A stretch of 64,000 bases of DNA from CALBJU01 sp965247125 (GCA_965247125.1 CBDFGO010000003.1:1426001-1490000); one strand, 5' to 3'. Shown: positions 17,818-27,601, counted from the stretch's first letter. Program-made: numbers and translations. The notes: generated from the sequence alone by a model not told the origin.

Positions 17818-17842
17818 GGAACTAGAGATATCAACTCGTGCC

Positions 17843-18862
17843 TCAATGATCGTCCTTCATCACCGAACGACTGTGAGTAATATCGAAGCTCAGCTCGCTG
17901 GCGTCCTCGACCGTGCCACTCACGAGCGCTTTTAGCTCTACTCCATCTACTTCCAGAGTCAGCTCTGTGATCATCCCCAGAAACTGCCTGTCTATTACGC
18001 GCCCCCTGTACTGCCCGTCACTGTTGGGCACGACATGCTCTGGTCTGATCGAGAGAACCTCTCCAGACGCCACGTCCGCGCCGCTGAAGCGTTTTATATG
18101 GCTCTCCGACGAAACGATATTGCTCCCTCCAAGAAAAGACGCAACGAACGCAGATTTAGGAGAAGCGTACAGTTCCTCGGGAGACCCCATCTGGACAATT
18201 TTCCCACCTCGCATCAGCGCAATAGAATCTGATAGAGCGAGTGCCTCCTCCTGGTCGTGTGTAACGTAGATGCTCGTAAGCCCCAGTCGATGCTGCAATT
18301 TTTTGAGTTCACCTCTCGTCTGCTGCCGTAAGGCAACGTCGAGATTGGAAAGGGGCTCATCAAACAGAATGACCTTCGGTTCGATCGCAACCGCCCTCGC
18401 CAGCGCAGTCCGCTGCTGTTGACCTCCCGAGAGAGAGGTTACAGGTGTGTCCACGAAGGCCTCCATATCTACGCTCTTCAGTGAATCTGCGACGACCTTT
18501 CGGATCTCACCGGTAGTCATTCTCCTCACCTTGAGACCGTACGCCACATTTTCTCCAACCGTCATGTGCGGAAAGAGCGCATAATTCTGGAAGACCATAG
18601 CAGTCGGGCGTTTCCGAGCCTCCAAGGAGGTCACGTCCTCGCCTCCAATCATAATCCGGCCAGAATCTGGTTGCTCGAAGCCCGAGACGATTCGCAGCGT
18701 CGTCGATTTTCCACACCCGCTTGGGCCAAGCAACGAAAAAAAAGATCCACCAGGTATTTCTATCGAGACATCGTCAACCGCGGTGAGATTGCCGAATCGT
18801 TTCGAGACGCGGTCCAGGAGGACCGAAACGGCATGTTGATCGCTATGATTTGCACCTGTCAT
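17843..18862 (-). CDS. ABC transporter ATP-binding protein (PotA/FbpC type)
   Basis: A 339-residue nucleotide-binding subunit. Seen in order: Walker A GPSGCGKSTT (about residue 45), Q-loop VFQNYALFPHMTV, signature LSGGQQQR, Walker B VILFDEP, D-loop SNLD, H-loop THDQEEALALSD, and a C-terminal regulatory OB domain (TOBE-like; SIRPEHVVPN at about 270). This set marks importers of polyamines, ferric iron, sulfate or sugars. No permease or binding-protein gene is adjacent: lptD is on one side and sucC on the other, so the substrate cannot be assigned and the permease must be elsewhere. The ATG at 18862 is well placed. It follows sucC by only 29 bp on the same strand. Confidence 0.88.
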   Translation of the reverse strand: MTGANHSDQHAVSVLLDRVSKRFGNLTAVDDVSIEIPGGSFFSLLGPSGCGKSTTLRIVSGFEQPDSGRIMIGGEDVTSLEARKRPTAMVFQNYALFPHMTVGENVAYGLKVRRMTTGEIRKVVADSLKSVDMEAFVDTPVTSLSGGQQQRTALARAVAIEPKVILFDEPLSNLDVALRQQTRGELKKLQHRLGLTSIYVTHDQEEALALSDSIALMRGGKIVQMGSPEELYASPKSAFVASFLGGSNIVSSESHIKRFSGADVASGEVLSIRPEHVVPNSDGQYRGRVIDRQFLGMITELTLEVDGVELKALVSGTVEDASELSFDITHSRSVMKDDH

Positions 18863-18891
18863 ACTATTTGAATCAGGTCAAAATATCAGAA

Positions 18892-20067
18892 TCAGGCTGA
18901 AAGCGCTTCATCTACCTTGTCAGCAGCTTCCTGGAACAGTGTTGCCGTCTCAATCTGAAGGCCACTTTCTTCCAGGATGGCTCTGCCCTCTTCCGCGTTT
19001 GTGCCTTGAAGTCGCACGATTAGGGGCAAACTGATGCCTACGTTTGTAGCCGCTTTCACCACCCCTCGCGCTACTTCATCACAGCGGACGATACCTCCAA
19101 AGATGTTCACCAGTATGGCCTTCACACCGGGGTCCTTCAAAATAATTCGAAACCCGGCTTCAACAGTCTCGGGGTTTGCCGCTCCGCCAACATCGAGGAA
19201 GTTGGCGGGCTCACCCCCTGCAATCTTGATGATGTCCATTGTGGCCATCGCCAGGCCCGCGCCGTTTACCATACACCCCACATTGCCGTCCAGCTTCACA
19301 TAATTCAGACTGTATTCAGCGGCCTCAACCTCCAGTGGATCCTCTTCGTTCTCGTCTCTCAGCTCGGCTATATCCGCGTGCCTGAAAAGGGCATTGTCGT
19401 CAATGTTAATTTTTGCATCGATAGCCAGGACATCGCCATCGGTAGTCAAAGTAAGGGGATTTATTTCCGCAATTGAGCAGTCGCTCTCTTCAAAAGCGCG
19501 ATACAGCGCCACAATGAAGCGTACGGCCTGCTTGAAGGCCTTTCCTTCGAACCCGAGTCCAAACGCAAGACGTCTCGCCTGAAATCCTTGAAGACCGATT
19601 ACCGGGTCGATCCACTCCTTCAGGATCAACTCGGGAGTTTCCTCAGCGACGGTTTCAATTTCAACACCGCCCTCCGTCGACGCCATGATAACAATTTGAT
19701 TTCGGCCCCGATCGAGTGTGATGCCCAGGTAGTACTCCTTCTCGATATCGACTGCATCGGCAATGAGCACTGAGCGGACTTTTTGACCCTCCGGTCCAGT
19801 CTGCGGAGTTTTTAGCATCATGCCGAGGATGGATTCAGCGTTCTGACGAACGGCATCGATGCTCCGGGCGAGTTTCACGCCTCCTCCTTTGCCCCTTCCT
19901 CCAGCGTGAATCTGCGCTTTTACAACGAAGAGGTCGTTTCCGGTCTCCTCTTCAAGCTTTTCAGCAGCGCTCACAGCTTCCTCTGGTGTCGTCGCGAGCA
20001 GCCCCTTTTGAACCGATACGCCAAACTTCGCCAGGATTTCTTTTGCTTGATATTCGTGGACTTTCAT
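18892..20067 (-). CDS. sucC: Succinate--CoA ligase [ADP-forming] subunit beta
   Basis: The nucleotide-binding beta subunit of succinyl-CoA synthetase in the TCA cycle (succinyl-CoA + ADP + Pi to succinate + CoA + ATP). The length, 391 residues, is standard. Seen: the opening MKVHEYQAKEILAKFGV, ATP-grasp residues VVKAQIHAGGRGKGGGVKLA, EINPLTLTTDGDVLAIDAKI for metal binding, and the C-terminal succinyl-binding lobe with NFLDVGGAA and ILVNIFGGIVRCD. sucD, the alpha subunit, is not next to it; the 3' neighbour is the lone ABC ATPase, so in this genome the two subunits are encoded apart. Its promoter lies in the 135 bp shared with the divergent lptF. Confidence 0.98.
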   Translation of the reverse strand: MKVHEYQAKEILAKFGVSVQKGLLATTPEEAVSAAEKLEEETGNDLFVVKAQIHAGGRGKGGGVKLARSIDAVRQNAESILGMMLKTPQTGPEGQKVRSVLIADAVDIEKEYYLGITLDRGRNQIVIMASTEGGVEIETVAEETPELILKEWIDPVIGLQGFQARRLAFGLGFEGKAFKQAVRFIVALYRAFEESDCSIAEINPLTLTTDGDVLAIDAKINIDDNALFRHADIAELRDENEEDPLEVEAAEYSLNYVKLDGNVGCMVNGAGLAMATMDIIKIAGGEPANFLDVGGAANPETVEAGFRIILKDPGVKAILVNIFGGIVRCDEVARGVVKAATNVGISLPLIVRLQGTNAEEGRAILEESGLQIETATLFQEAADKVDEALSA

Positions 20068-20202
20068 GGATCTGGAATTACGTAACTTTAATGCTGAAAA
20101 CTAAGCCTGGTCAAACCGTTAATCTGGAACTCAGTGAGACCAAGCTTCTTATTCTCCGATTCTTACAGTGCCTTGATTTACGGACTGATCGACAGATTCT
20201 GA

Positions 20203-21285
20203 ATGACGTACGATATTCACATCGTTAAGCGCTTCCTGACCGGGTATGTGCTTCTCATTCTCGGCTTGATCGTATTTTTTGTGGTCCTCCATTACGTCGA
20301 GTACGTTGATGACTTCATGGACCGTGGCGCGACGATGAGCTCTGTGTTTTTCCAATATTACCCGAACTACGTTCCGGACATCATCCGCCTCATCTCCCCT
20401 CTCGCCGTATTTATTTCCGCAGTATTCCTGACTTCCAGACTGGCTCAAAAACTGGAATTATCCTCTCTGCAGACCGCCGGTGTGTCTCTCTACAGGATTC
20501 TTGTACCGTATGTGATTGTGGGAATTGTAATCACCGGCTTCATGTTTTGGTTCAACGGTTGGGTGGTTCCCCAAACCAACAGAACTCGCATGGCCTTCGA
20601 GCAGGAGTTTACCAAAGATGCTCGTTCTGGAGCCGAATTCGCCAATATTCATCGACAAAACGCGCCAGGAAGCATTCTTTCGGTCAATTACTACGAACGA
20701 AGATCGAAATCGGCATCGGTGGTCTCACTCCAATTATTCAATAATGATGGAACCATGCTGGAGCGTATTGACGCGGACCGTATGACGTGGATCGACTCGC
20801 TAGAAACCTGGCGATTGACCTCGGCTATCGTGAGACGTTTTGACGAAGGTGGTGAGATTTTTAGGCGATCAGTGGGTGTCATTGACACGGTACTGAGTAT
20901 TTTTCCGCGGGATCTGTCGAGGCACCGGGGGGATGTTGACGCGATGACAATCACCGAAGCAAGATCGTATCTGAATACACTTCAGAGAACCGCGGCAAGT
21001 CGGACAGGACAAGCCCTGGTTGCTTACCACAGTAAGTTCTCTTATCCGTTCGCCAATTTGATACTCATCCTTCTGGCTGTTCCGCTTGCATCCGTTCGCA
21101 GGAGAGGTGGTCAAGCCGTACAGCTTGGCCTGGGACTGTTCATCGCCTTCGTCTATCTGGCTCTCATGAAGCTCGTCGAGCCATTTGGGTACGCTGAGAC
21201 CATTTCACCCGTGATGGCGGCCTGGATTCCCCACATCGTGTTTATGGCTTTCGCTGTAGTTCTACTGATAAAGGTCAGAAAATAA
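20203..21285 (+). CDS. lptF: LptF/LptG-family permease
   Basis: A 360-residue inner-membrane protein of the YjgP/YjgQ family, the transmembrane half of the LptB2FG exporter that drives LPS to the outer membrane. Six membrane helices are seen: three N-terminal (YVLLILGLIVFFVVLHYVEY; IIRLISPLAVFISAVFLTS; YVIVGIVITGFMFWFNG) and three C-terminal (FANLILILLAVPLA; LGLFIAFVYLALMKL; WIPHIVFMAFAVVLLI), separated by a periplasmic beta-jellyroll at about residues 130-260. The N-terminal DIHIVKRFLTGYVL and FLTSRLAQKLELSSLQTAGVS are the family landmarks. Only one of the usual pair is present; LptG and LptB are outside the window. The F versus G label is not certain. Confidence 0.88.
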   Translation: MTYDIHIVKRFLTGYVLLILGLIVFFVVLHYVEYVDDFMDRGATMSSVFFQYYPNYVPDIIRLISPLAVFISAVFLTSRLAQKLELSSLQTAGVSLYRILVPYVIVGIVITGFMFWFNGWVVPQTNRTRMAFEQEFTKDARSGAEFANIHRQNAPGSILSVNYYERRSKSASVVSLQLFNNDGTMLERIDADRMTWIDSLETWRLTSAIVRRFDEGGEIFRRSVGVIDTVLSIFPRDLSRHRGDVDAMTITEARSYLNTLQRTAASRTGQALVAYHSKFSYPFANLILILLAVPLASVRRRGGQAVQLGLGLFIAFVYLALMKLVEPFGYAETISPVMAAWIPHIVFMAFAVVLLIKVRK

Positions 21286-21384
21286 CTGACCAGCCCCTGT
21301 CAGCACAGTCTGTCGACCCGCCCAAGTTCCACAATCCATCCGGGTCGCACGTTTGCTTCTGCTCCATGCCGACGCGGGAAGCCG

Positions 21385-21711
21385 CTAAGCTTCTCCGCCC
21401 GGCATCCCAAAGTGGATGGCAGGTCCCTGTGCGTGAGTTTCTTCGATCTCACCATGTGACCGCTCGAATCGTTCGATGTTATCAGCAAGCGCTCGAAGAA
21501 GTCTCTTCGCGTGCTGTGGCGTAACGATTACACGACTTTTAACTCGGGCCTTCGGCACACCTGGCATTACACGGATAAAATCCAGAATGAACTCCTCGGA
21601 CGAGTGTGCCAACATCACGAGGTTTGAGTAAGTGCCTTCGGCCACCTCTTCAGAAAGCTCAATATTCAGTTGGGGGCCTTTGGGTGGCGGTCCGTCTTTT
21701 TTCTCTTTCAT
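21385..21711 (-). CDS. DUF3467-family protein
   Basis: A 108-residue cytoplasmic protein of the DUF3467 family. Seen: LNIELSEEVAEGTYSNLVMLAHSSEEFILDFIRVMPGVPKA and VKSRVIVTPQHAKRLLRALADNIERFERSHG, which together make up the whole family domain; the ends are low-complexity. No catalytic residues or known function. It begins 9 bp after the cystathionine beta-synthase stop and is surely in the same operon. It converges with lptF; a 7-bp inverted repeat (21314-21320 with 21341-21347) lies between the two stops and may help end both transcripts. Confidence 0.85.
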   Translation of the reverse strand: MKEKKDGPPPKGPQLNIELSEEVAEGTYSNLVMLAHSSEEFILDFIRVMPGVPKARVKSRVIVTPQHAKRLLRALADNIERFERSHGEIEETHAQGPAIHFGMPGGEA

Positions 21712-21720
21712 GATTTCGAA

Positions 21721-23112
21721 TTATGATCCGTTAACTGATTGTGCTGTAAGCGCTTCTATCAGGTCACTTTTAGTGATTATTGAAAATCCTTGTTCTTTTT
21801 TCCTGACCAGAACCGCACCGGCGGCTTCTTTCAACAGCGAGGTAAGTCCACTCATCGGAATGTCTGGATCAACCACCGGAAAGGGAGCCCCCATGTTTTC
21901 AACCACGGGCTGGGTTCCGGCGTCTGGGTCTTCAATAAGCCGGTTCAATACCACTGATTCCGTTAGACTTCCAAGTATCTCGTTATCCTCGACTACGGGC
22001 AGCTGAGAGATAGAAGAAGCCACCATGAGATCAATGGCCGATTGAAGTGTGTCAGAGGGCTTTACGAAGATCAAATCATCCGCGTTTCGCGGAAGAACAT
22101 CCGAGGCCCGCAGCTCATGATCCTCTTCCAGAAAACCGTGGCTCTTCATCCAAGTGTCGTTGAAGGTCTTGGATAGGTAGCGGAAGCCGGTATCAGGCAG
22201 CAGGACGACGACCACATCTTCCGGGGTAAGATCCTTCTCGTGAGCTTCGAGCCATTTGAGCGCTCCTGATAGTGCCAATCCACTTGATTGTCCTACAAAG
22301 AGTCCTTCCTCACGTGCCAGTCGGCGCGTCATCACCATGTTTTCTTTATCGGTGGATCGGACATAGTCATCCAGGATATCGAAATTCATGTTTTTGGCGA
22401 GGATGTCCTCTCCTGCCCCTTCCGTGACGTAGGGATAGACCTCCGCCTCGTCAAATTCACCGGTGAAGAAATACTTGTGGTACACTGATCCGAACGTATC
22501 CACGCCTATGATCTTGATGTTCGAATTCTGCTCCTTCAGAAACTGTCCTGTGCCTGAAATGGTGCCGCCAGTTCCTGCGGAGGCGATGTAATGCGTGACC
22601 TTTTGATCCGTCTGCGACCAGATCTCAGGACCCGAGCCGGCGTAGTGAGCCGCAGCGTTCGCAGGATTATCATATTGGTTCATGTACACCGCATTCTGCA
22701 TTTCTTCCGCTTTCTGCCTCGATACTGAGTAGTAAGAACGTGGATCATCAGGGGCGACGTTCGTCGGACAAATCAGCACTTCCGCTCCCAGAGCTCGCAA
22801 CATATCCGCTTTCTCGGGACTCTGCTTGTCGGTTGTCACGAATACGCACTTATATCCTCGGATAATGGCGGCGAGTGCGAGGCCCGCACCTGTATTTCCG
22901 CTGGTGCCTTCTACAATCGTGCCTCCTGGCTTCAAATCACCAGACTTTTCTGCTGCTTCAATCATCGTGATAGCGATCCGGTCTTTCACCGAGCCTCCCG
23001 GATTGAAGTATTCGACCTTGACGAGGACCGTGCATGGTAGATGTCCGGTAATCTTGTTGAGCCGGATGAGCGGCGTATCACCGATTGTATCCAAAATTGA
23101 GTCGTGCCACAT
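21721..23112 (-). CDS. Cystathionine beta-synthase with C-terminal CBS-domain pair
   Basis: A 463-residue PLP enzyme joining serine and homocysteine to cystathionine (reverse transsulfuration). Seen: the PLP lysine in GGSVKDRIA (about residue 40), TSGNTGAGLA, the phosphate loop GTGGTISGTG, and SSGLALSGA, the fold-II signature set. From about residue 340 follow two CBS motifs (VKPSDTLQSAIDLMVASSISQLPVVEDNEILGSLTE and a second pair), which in the family bind AdoMet or nucleotides and regulate activity. There is no heme-binding N-terminus. The ATG at 23112 is chosen: an AGGAGG lies 15 bp upstream and the enzyme starts normally there; 18 more residues upstream are not conserved in type. A cysteine synthase activity cannot be excluded. 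Confidence 0.92.
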   Translation of the reverse strand: MWHDSILDTIGDTPLIRLNKITGHLPCTVLVKVEYFNPGGSVKDRIAITMIEAAEKSGDLKPGGTIVEGTSGNTGAGLALAAIIRGYKCVFVTTDKQSPEKADMLRALGAEVLICPTNVAPDDPRSYYSVSRQKAEEMQNAVYMNQYDNPANAAAHYAGSGPEIWSQTDQKVTHYIASAGTGGTISGTGQFLKEQNSNIKIIGVDTFGSVYHKYFFTGEFDEAEVYPYVTEGAGEDILAKNMNFDILDDYVRSTDKENMVMTRRLAREEGLFVGQSSGLALSGALKWLEAHEKDLTPEDVVVVLLPDTGFRYLSKTFNDTWMKSHGFLEEDHELRASDVLPRNADDLIFVKPSDTLQSAIDLMVASSISQLPVVEDNEILGSLTESVVLNRLIEDPDAGTQPVVENMGAPFPVVDPDIPMSGLTSLLKEAAGAVLVRKKEQGFSIITKSDLIEALTAQSVNGS

Positions 23113-23291
23113 ATACCGAGGAGTTCCTCCTGTTACGCTTCTGGTGCACTCTATGGCGAGATGCACAAATGATCTATATTTCGCGAACGAACCTTGTGCT
23201 GAAAGGTACGGTTCCCATCATGCTTCTTTGCGGTTCCAGTGTAGGATTGCAAGGAATTCAGCGGAACAGAATCGCCGATTGACAGGCAAAC

Positions 23292-24740
23292 ATGTCAACA
23301 TCAACGACACATCTTTCCACCATCGAGCCGGATCTGCTCGTGGCTACCTGTCGAGCCGACGGCTCGGTTCTGATGCGAAATCCTGCCTGGAAGGCGATAC
23401 TGGGAGACAGTGAGGAACTCTGGACCAATCTCATGCCCTCTGACAGGGAGATCGCGCATCAAAATATGACGGAGGCGGCCGGCGGTTCTTTGGTGACCCA
23501 CGCCCTGTTCATGGTGGAGTCGAAGCATCGAGATATTCCCGTACCGATCCTTTTGCACTTTATTCCGGTGGACGCCGGTAAGTCGGAAAATTTACGGTCA
23601 GTCGCTATTTCAGGTGAGGTATTGACAGAACCGACAACATGGACTGAGAGCCAAACCCAACGTCATCGTATGGAAACACTCGGACGCATGACCATGGGAA
23701 TGGCCCACGATTTCAACAATCTGTTGAGCGGAATATTGGGGCACACACAGTTGTGGAGACTTGAAACCGACCTGGATGAACACGCCCTCGAACACATCTC
23801 TACTATTGAAAAAGCCGCGCTAGGTGGAGCAAACCTGGTCTCAAAGGTCCAGCAGTACATACGGCAGGAAGCCCGATCTTCTTTTGAACGCCTCGATTTG
23901 ACGGCGCTCATCATTGATTGTATTTCCTTTACGAAACCATACTGGTACAATGAACCACGCCGTCAGGGAATTGACATAGAAGTGGTTCACAGGCTCGACT
24001 CCCTCCCCCCAATCGAAGGATCCCCAGCTGGTCTGCGCGACGTGTTCGTGAATCTTATTCTAAATGCAGTTCAGGCCATGCCAGATGGCGGCATTATTCG
24101 TATCGAGGGCACCGCTGACGAGAGTGAAATGCGGATCCGGATTACAGACACCGGAACTGGAATGAGCGCTGAGGTTCGAAAACATGTATTTGAGCCCCTT
24201 TATACAACGAAGGGCGAACGCGGGACTAGAATGGGATTGGCCGTCGTGGCAGGCACAATGCGAGAGCATCTGGGCGATATTTCTCTTGATTCAGAACTCG
24301 GTAAAGGAACCACATTCACGCTTCAATTCCCCTTGAACGTCTCCGAGTCCGAAGCTCCTGTGGATCACGCAGCGGTCACGGGGGGCGGGAATGGCGCATC
24401 CCGACGAGTACTCGTCGTCGACGACGAGGAAATGGTACGAACCGTTCTATCGAGACTGTTGAAGCTCCGTGGACATGCAGTAACGGCGGCAGCCTCGGGC
24501 AGAGAGGCGATTGATCTTTTTCAGTCTGGTGATTTCGATATCATACTCACCGATCAAGGAATGCCCGAAATGAGTGGAAGAGAATTGGCATATCAAATTC
24601 GAAAACACGATGTCGGTGTTCCGATTCTCCTCCTGACGGGAGACACCGACATCAATTTCAATCCGGTTCACATCAATCAGGTGCTGACAAAACCGTTCAA
24701 GATCGATACGATCGATAGCGTAATTGCCGCCCTGACCTGA
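23292..24740 (+). CDS. Hybrid sensor histidine kinase/response regulator
   Basis: A 482-residue cytoplasmic signalling protein with no membrane helix. In order: a PAS-like sensor region (about 10-110), a HisKA-type dimerisation helix pair with the phospho-accepting His139 in MGMAHDFNNLLSGILGH, an ATP-binding domain (N-box NLILNAVQAM, G1 DTGTGM, G2-like MGLAVV, G3 GKGTTF), and a receiver domain with the acidic pair VVDDEE, the phospho-Asp near 420 in ILTDQGMPE, and Lys near 470 in LTKPF. Class: NtrB/PAS-type hybrid kinases whose output is a further phosphorelay or a protein contact. No response regulator is next to it. It diverges from cystathionine beta-synthase and is followed by lon. Confidence 0.92.
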   Translation: MSTSTTHLSTIEPDLLVATCRADGSVLMRNPAWKAILGDSEELWTNLMPSDREIAHQNMTEAAGGSLVTHALFMVESKHRDIPVPILLHFIPVDAGKSENLRSVAISGEVLTEPTTWTESQTQRHRMETLGRMTMGMAHDFNNLLSGILGHTQLWRLETDLDEHALEHISTIEKAALGGANLVSKVQQYIRQEARSSFERLDLTALIIDCISFTKPYWYNEPRRQGIDIEVVHRLDSLPPIEGSPAGLRDVFVNLILNAVQAMPDGGIIRIEGTADESEMRIRITDTGTGMSAEVRKHVFEPLYTTKGERGTRMGLAVVAGTMREHLGDISLDSELGKGTTFTLQFPLNVSESEAPVDHAAVTGGGNGASRRVLVVDDEEMVRTVLSRLLKLRGHAVTAAASGREAIDLFQSGDFDIILTDQGMPEMSGRELAYQIRKHDVGVPILLLTGDTDINFNPVHINQVLTKPFKIDTIDSVIAALT

Positions 24741-24839
24741 CGATTCAATCACAATTCAGACAAGTTGTCAGGATAGCTTGTTTGGCTTGATTATTGGGTA
24801 AGTCGGGACAACGAAGCCTGCAGACACACTTTTTGCGAT

Positions 24840-27347
24840 ATGCACCAGGATCTTGTTCTTCTTCTTGATGACGACCCGGAACAGAGTATTCCCCTACCCA
24901 CGGCGGATGAAGAAAAGGAGATGAGTACGTCCGATATCCCTGACTCTCTTCCCATTCTCGCACTTCGCAATACGGTTCTCTTTCCAGGAGTAGTCCTTCC
25001 GATTACCGTCGGAAGAGATGCATCCCTGCGGCTGGTCAAAGACGCATTTGGCGACGACCGCCTCATTGGTGTCGTGGCCCAAAAGAGATCTGAAACAGAA
25101 AATCCAGCTCCTGAAGACCTCTACGAGTTTGGAACGGTTGCTAGCATTCTGAAACTGATCAAGATGCCCGACGGCACCAAGTCAATTGTCATACAGGGTA
25201 AAAGACGTTTCAGGATTTCAGAGATCGTACAGGAAGAGCCGTATTTCACGGCCCACGTGGAGCCGGTTATCGAGGATCTTGCGGGTGATGACATCGAAAT
25301 ACAGGCGCGTATTCGGTCCATTAAAGAACTCGCCATCCAGATTGTAAACCTGTCTCCGAATTTGCCGAGTGAGGCTGCTTATGCAATCCAAAATATTGAG
25401 TCCCCGACATTCCTCATCCACTTTATAGCTTCAAATCTGCAGATCGACGTGCAGGATAAGCAGGAGCTTCTGGAGACTCTTCCGCTCATAGACCGGGCCG
25501 ACCTGGTCATGACGTATCTCAATCAAGAACTGCAGGTTCTCCAGCTTTCTGAGGAAATCCGCACTCGAGTCAAGAGCGATGTGGATCAGCAGCAACGAGA
25601 GTATCTCCTGCGTCAGCAACTGAAAGCCATTCAGGATGAGCTTGGTGAGTCGGAAGGAGGTGGAAATGAGATGAGCGAACTGCGGGAGAAAGCCGACAAG
25701 AAGGCACTACCCAACAATGTTCGAGAGGTGTTGGAGAAAGAACTGGAGAAACTGTCGAGATCCAATCCTGCTTCTCCTGATTATGCAGTCACCCGAAACT
25801 ACATCGACTGGATTCTGGACATTCCGTGGCTGGATTACTCGGAGGATAAGCTCGATATCCGCAAAGCCGGTAAGATTCTCAATGAAGATCACTACGGCCT
25901 TGAAGCAGTGAAACAGCGCATTCTGGAATATCTGGCAGTGCTGAAGCTCAAAGGAGACATGAAAGCTCCAATTCTCTGTTTCCATGGCCCTCCAGGCGTG
26001 GGTAAAACGAGCCTTGGAAAAAGTATTGCTCGTGCTCTCGGTCGAGAGTTCATTCGTATGTCACTCGGAGGAATTCGAGATGAAGCAGAGATCCGCGGTC
26101 ATCGAAGGACCTACGTCGGCGCGCTTCCGGGCCGAATCATTCAGGGAATGAAGAAGGCTGGAACGGCCAATCCTGTCTTCATGCTGGACGAAGTGGACAA
26201 ACTCGGTTCGGATTTCAGAGGAGATCCCTCCTCAGCACTGCTGGAGGTACTCGATCCAGAGCAGAACATCGCATTCAACGATCACTATTTGGAGGTCGAC
26301 TACGACCTTTCTAGTGTGCTCTTTATCGCCACGGCGAACTATCTCGAAATGATTCCAGCTCCACTGCGCGACCGGATGGAGTTGATTGAGATCAACGGAT
26401 ATACTCAGGACGAAAAACTGGCAATTGCCAAGCAATACCTGGTACCCCGGCAGGTCGAGCGCAACGGGCTGAAACGGCCGCAGTTCAATATTACCACCGC
26501 CGCATTGAAGCTCGTGATAGATGGCTACACACGAGAATCAGGAGTCCGCCAACTTGAACGTACGGTCGGTGCTGTCGCTCGGGGGGTCGCGAAAAAGGTC
26601 GCAATGGGGGAATCGGAAGGAGAAAAAATCGATGCCAAAGACATCGAGTCTTATCTGAAAGCACGCAAGTATTTCTCCGACCTGGCCGAAAGAACGGAAG
26701 TCCCCGGCGTTGCAACCGGCCTGGCATGGACACCGGTTGGTGGCGATATCTTGTTTATTGAAGTATCGGTTTCAAGGGGTTCGGGAAGGATGATCCTGAC
26801 CGGGCAGCTTGGTGACGTAATGAAGGAATCGGCACAGGCCGCTCTGTCGTATGTAAAAGCCAATGCCTCAGCCTGGGAGATTCCCTCTGATGCCTTCAGA
26901 TACTGGGACCTGCACATCCATGTACCGGCAGGAGCCGTCCCCAAAGATGGGCCTTCAGCTGGTGTCGCCATGTTGTCGGCATTGATTTCGATCTACACGC
27001 AGCGCAGGGTGCAGAACCGGGTCGCCATGACCGGTGAGATTACGCTTCGAGGACTGGTTCTCCCGGTCGGCGGCATCAAAGAGAAGGTTTTAGCCGCCAA
27101 GCGAGCTGGAATCAAGCTTGTAATCCTGCCCGAGAAAAATCGAAAAGACATTGAGGAGATTAAAACTTCGTCGCTTCGGGGTCTCTCCGTCTCTTATGTG
27201 AAGCGAATGGAAGACGTAATCGAGATTGCACTTCAGAAGCGAGCGATAAACAAGCCTAGTGAGTTCTTTTCGATTCCAGAGAAAGAAAAGATCAACACGC
27301 GGGCCGAGTCCAACGGCTCTTCGTCGACCTTGCTCGAGACTCGATAG
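24840..27347 (+). CDS. lon: ATP-dependent Lon protease
   Basis: An 835-residue cytoplasmic AAA+ serine protease that degrades misfolded and regulatory proteins. Seen: the N-terminal LON substrate domain starting at LPILALRNTVLFPGVVLPI (residue about 40), a central coiled coil, Walker A GPPGVGKTS (about 383), Walker B FMLDEVDKLG, and the protease domain with the catalytic dyad Ser in PKDGPSAGVAM (about 704) and Lys in GGIKEKVLAAKRAG (about 745). Everything needed for activity is present. The first 35 residues are acidic and less conserved. Its stop lies 2 bp from the stop of the convergent 83-codon gene, so no terminator separates them. Confidence 0.98.
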   Translation: MHQDLVLLLDDDPEQSIPLPTADEEKEMSTSDIPDSLPILALRNTVLFPGVVLPITVGRDASLRLVKDAFGDDRLIGVVAQKRSETENPAPEDLYEFGTVASILKLIKMPDGTKSIVIQGKRRFRISEIVQEEPYFTAHVEPVIEDLAGDDIEIQARIRSIKELAIQIVNLSPNLPSEAAYAIQNIESPTFLIHFIASNLQIDVQDKQELLETLPLIDRADLVMTYLNQELQVLQLSEEIRTRVKSDVDQQQREYLLRQQLKAIQDELGESEGGGNEMSELREKADKKALPNNVREVLEKELEKLSRSNPASPDYAVTRNYIDWILDIPWLDYSEDKLDIRKAGKILNEDHYGLEAVKQRILEYLAVLKLKGDMKAPILCFHGPPGVGKTSLGKSIARALGREFIRMSLGGIRDEAEIRGHRRTYVGALPGRIIQGMKKAGTANPVFMLDEVDKLGSDFRGDPSSALLEVLDPEQNIAFNDHYLEVDYDLSSVLFIATANYLEMIPAPLRDRMELIEINGYTQDEKLAIAKQYLVPRQVERNGLKRPQFNITTAALKLVIDGYTRESGVRQLERTVGAVARGVAKKVAMGESEGEKIDAKDIESYLKARKYFSDLAERTEVPGVATGLAWTPVGGDILFIEVSVSRGSGRMILTGQLGDVMKESAQAALSYVKANASAWEIPSDAFRYWDLHIHVPAGAVPKDGPSAGVAMLSALISIYTQRRVQNRVAMTGEITLRGLVLPVGGIKEKVLAAKRAGIKLVILPEKNRKDIEEIKTSSLRGLSVSYVKRMEDVIEIALQKRAINKPSEFFSIPEKEKINTRAESNGSSSTLLETR

Positions 27348-27349
27348 AA

Positions 27350-27601
27350 CTATCGTTTCCGAGTTGACGATTTACGGGCCGTTGTTTCTGACTTTTCATC
27401 AAGAATGACCGCGTCGTCAATTTCCTCTGCTGAACCCTCGATAAAGGCGTTTTCAGCCGACGTCCAGACGTCCCCAATCGCATTGACAGTGTAATCGAAG
27501 AGGGTTCCGATGGTATTGAAAGCCGTACCCGCGATAAAAATCGCTTTTCCCAAAGCGTTCAAGCGATCGAATTCAACGATTTTATTTTCTTCTTTCGACA
27601 T
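27350..27601 (-). CDS. Small hypothetical protein, hydrophobic centre and basic tail
   Basis: An 83-residue protein I do not recognise. An N-terminal charged segment is followed by a mildly hydrophobic/amphipathic stretch (ALGKAIFIAGTAFNTIGTLFDYTVNAIGDVW, of which about 20 residues could associate with membrane), an acidic linker and a basic end (ARKSSTRKR). It lies 30 bp downstream of another small gene with a Lys-rich end, in the same direction, and both look like phasin- or histone-tail-like accessory proteins in outline only. Coding is supported by a clean ATG, composition like its neighbours and exact packing against lon (2 bp between stops). Confidence 0.6.
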   Translation of the reverse strand: MSKEENKIVEFDRLNALGKAIFIAGTAFNTIGTLFDYTVNAIGDVWTSAENAFIEGSAEEIDDAVILDEKSETTARKSSTRKR

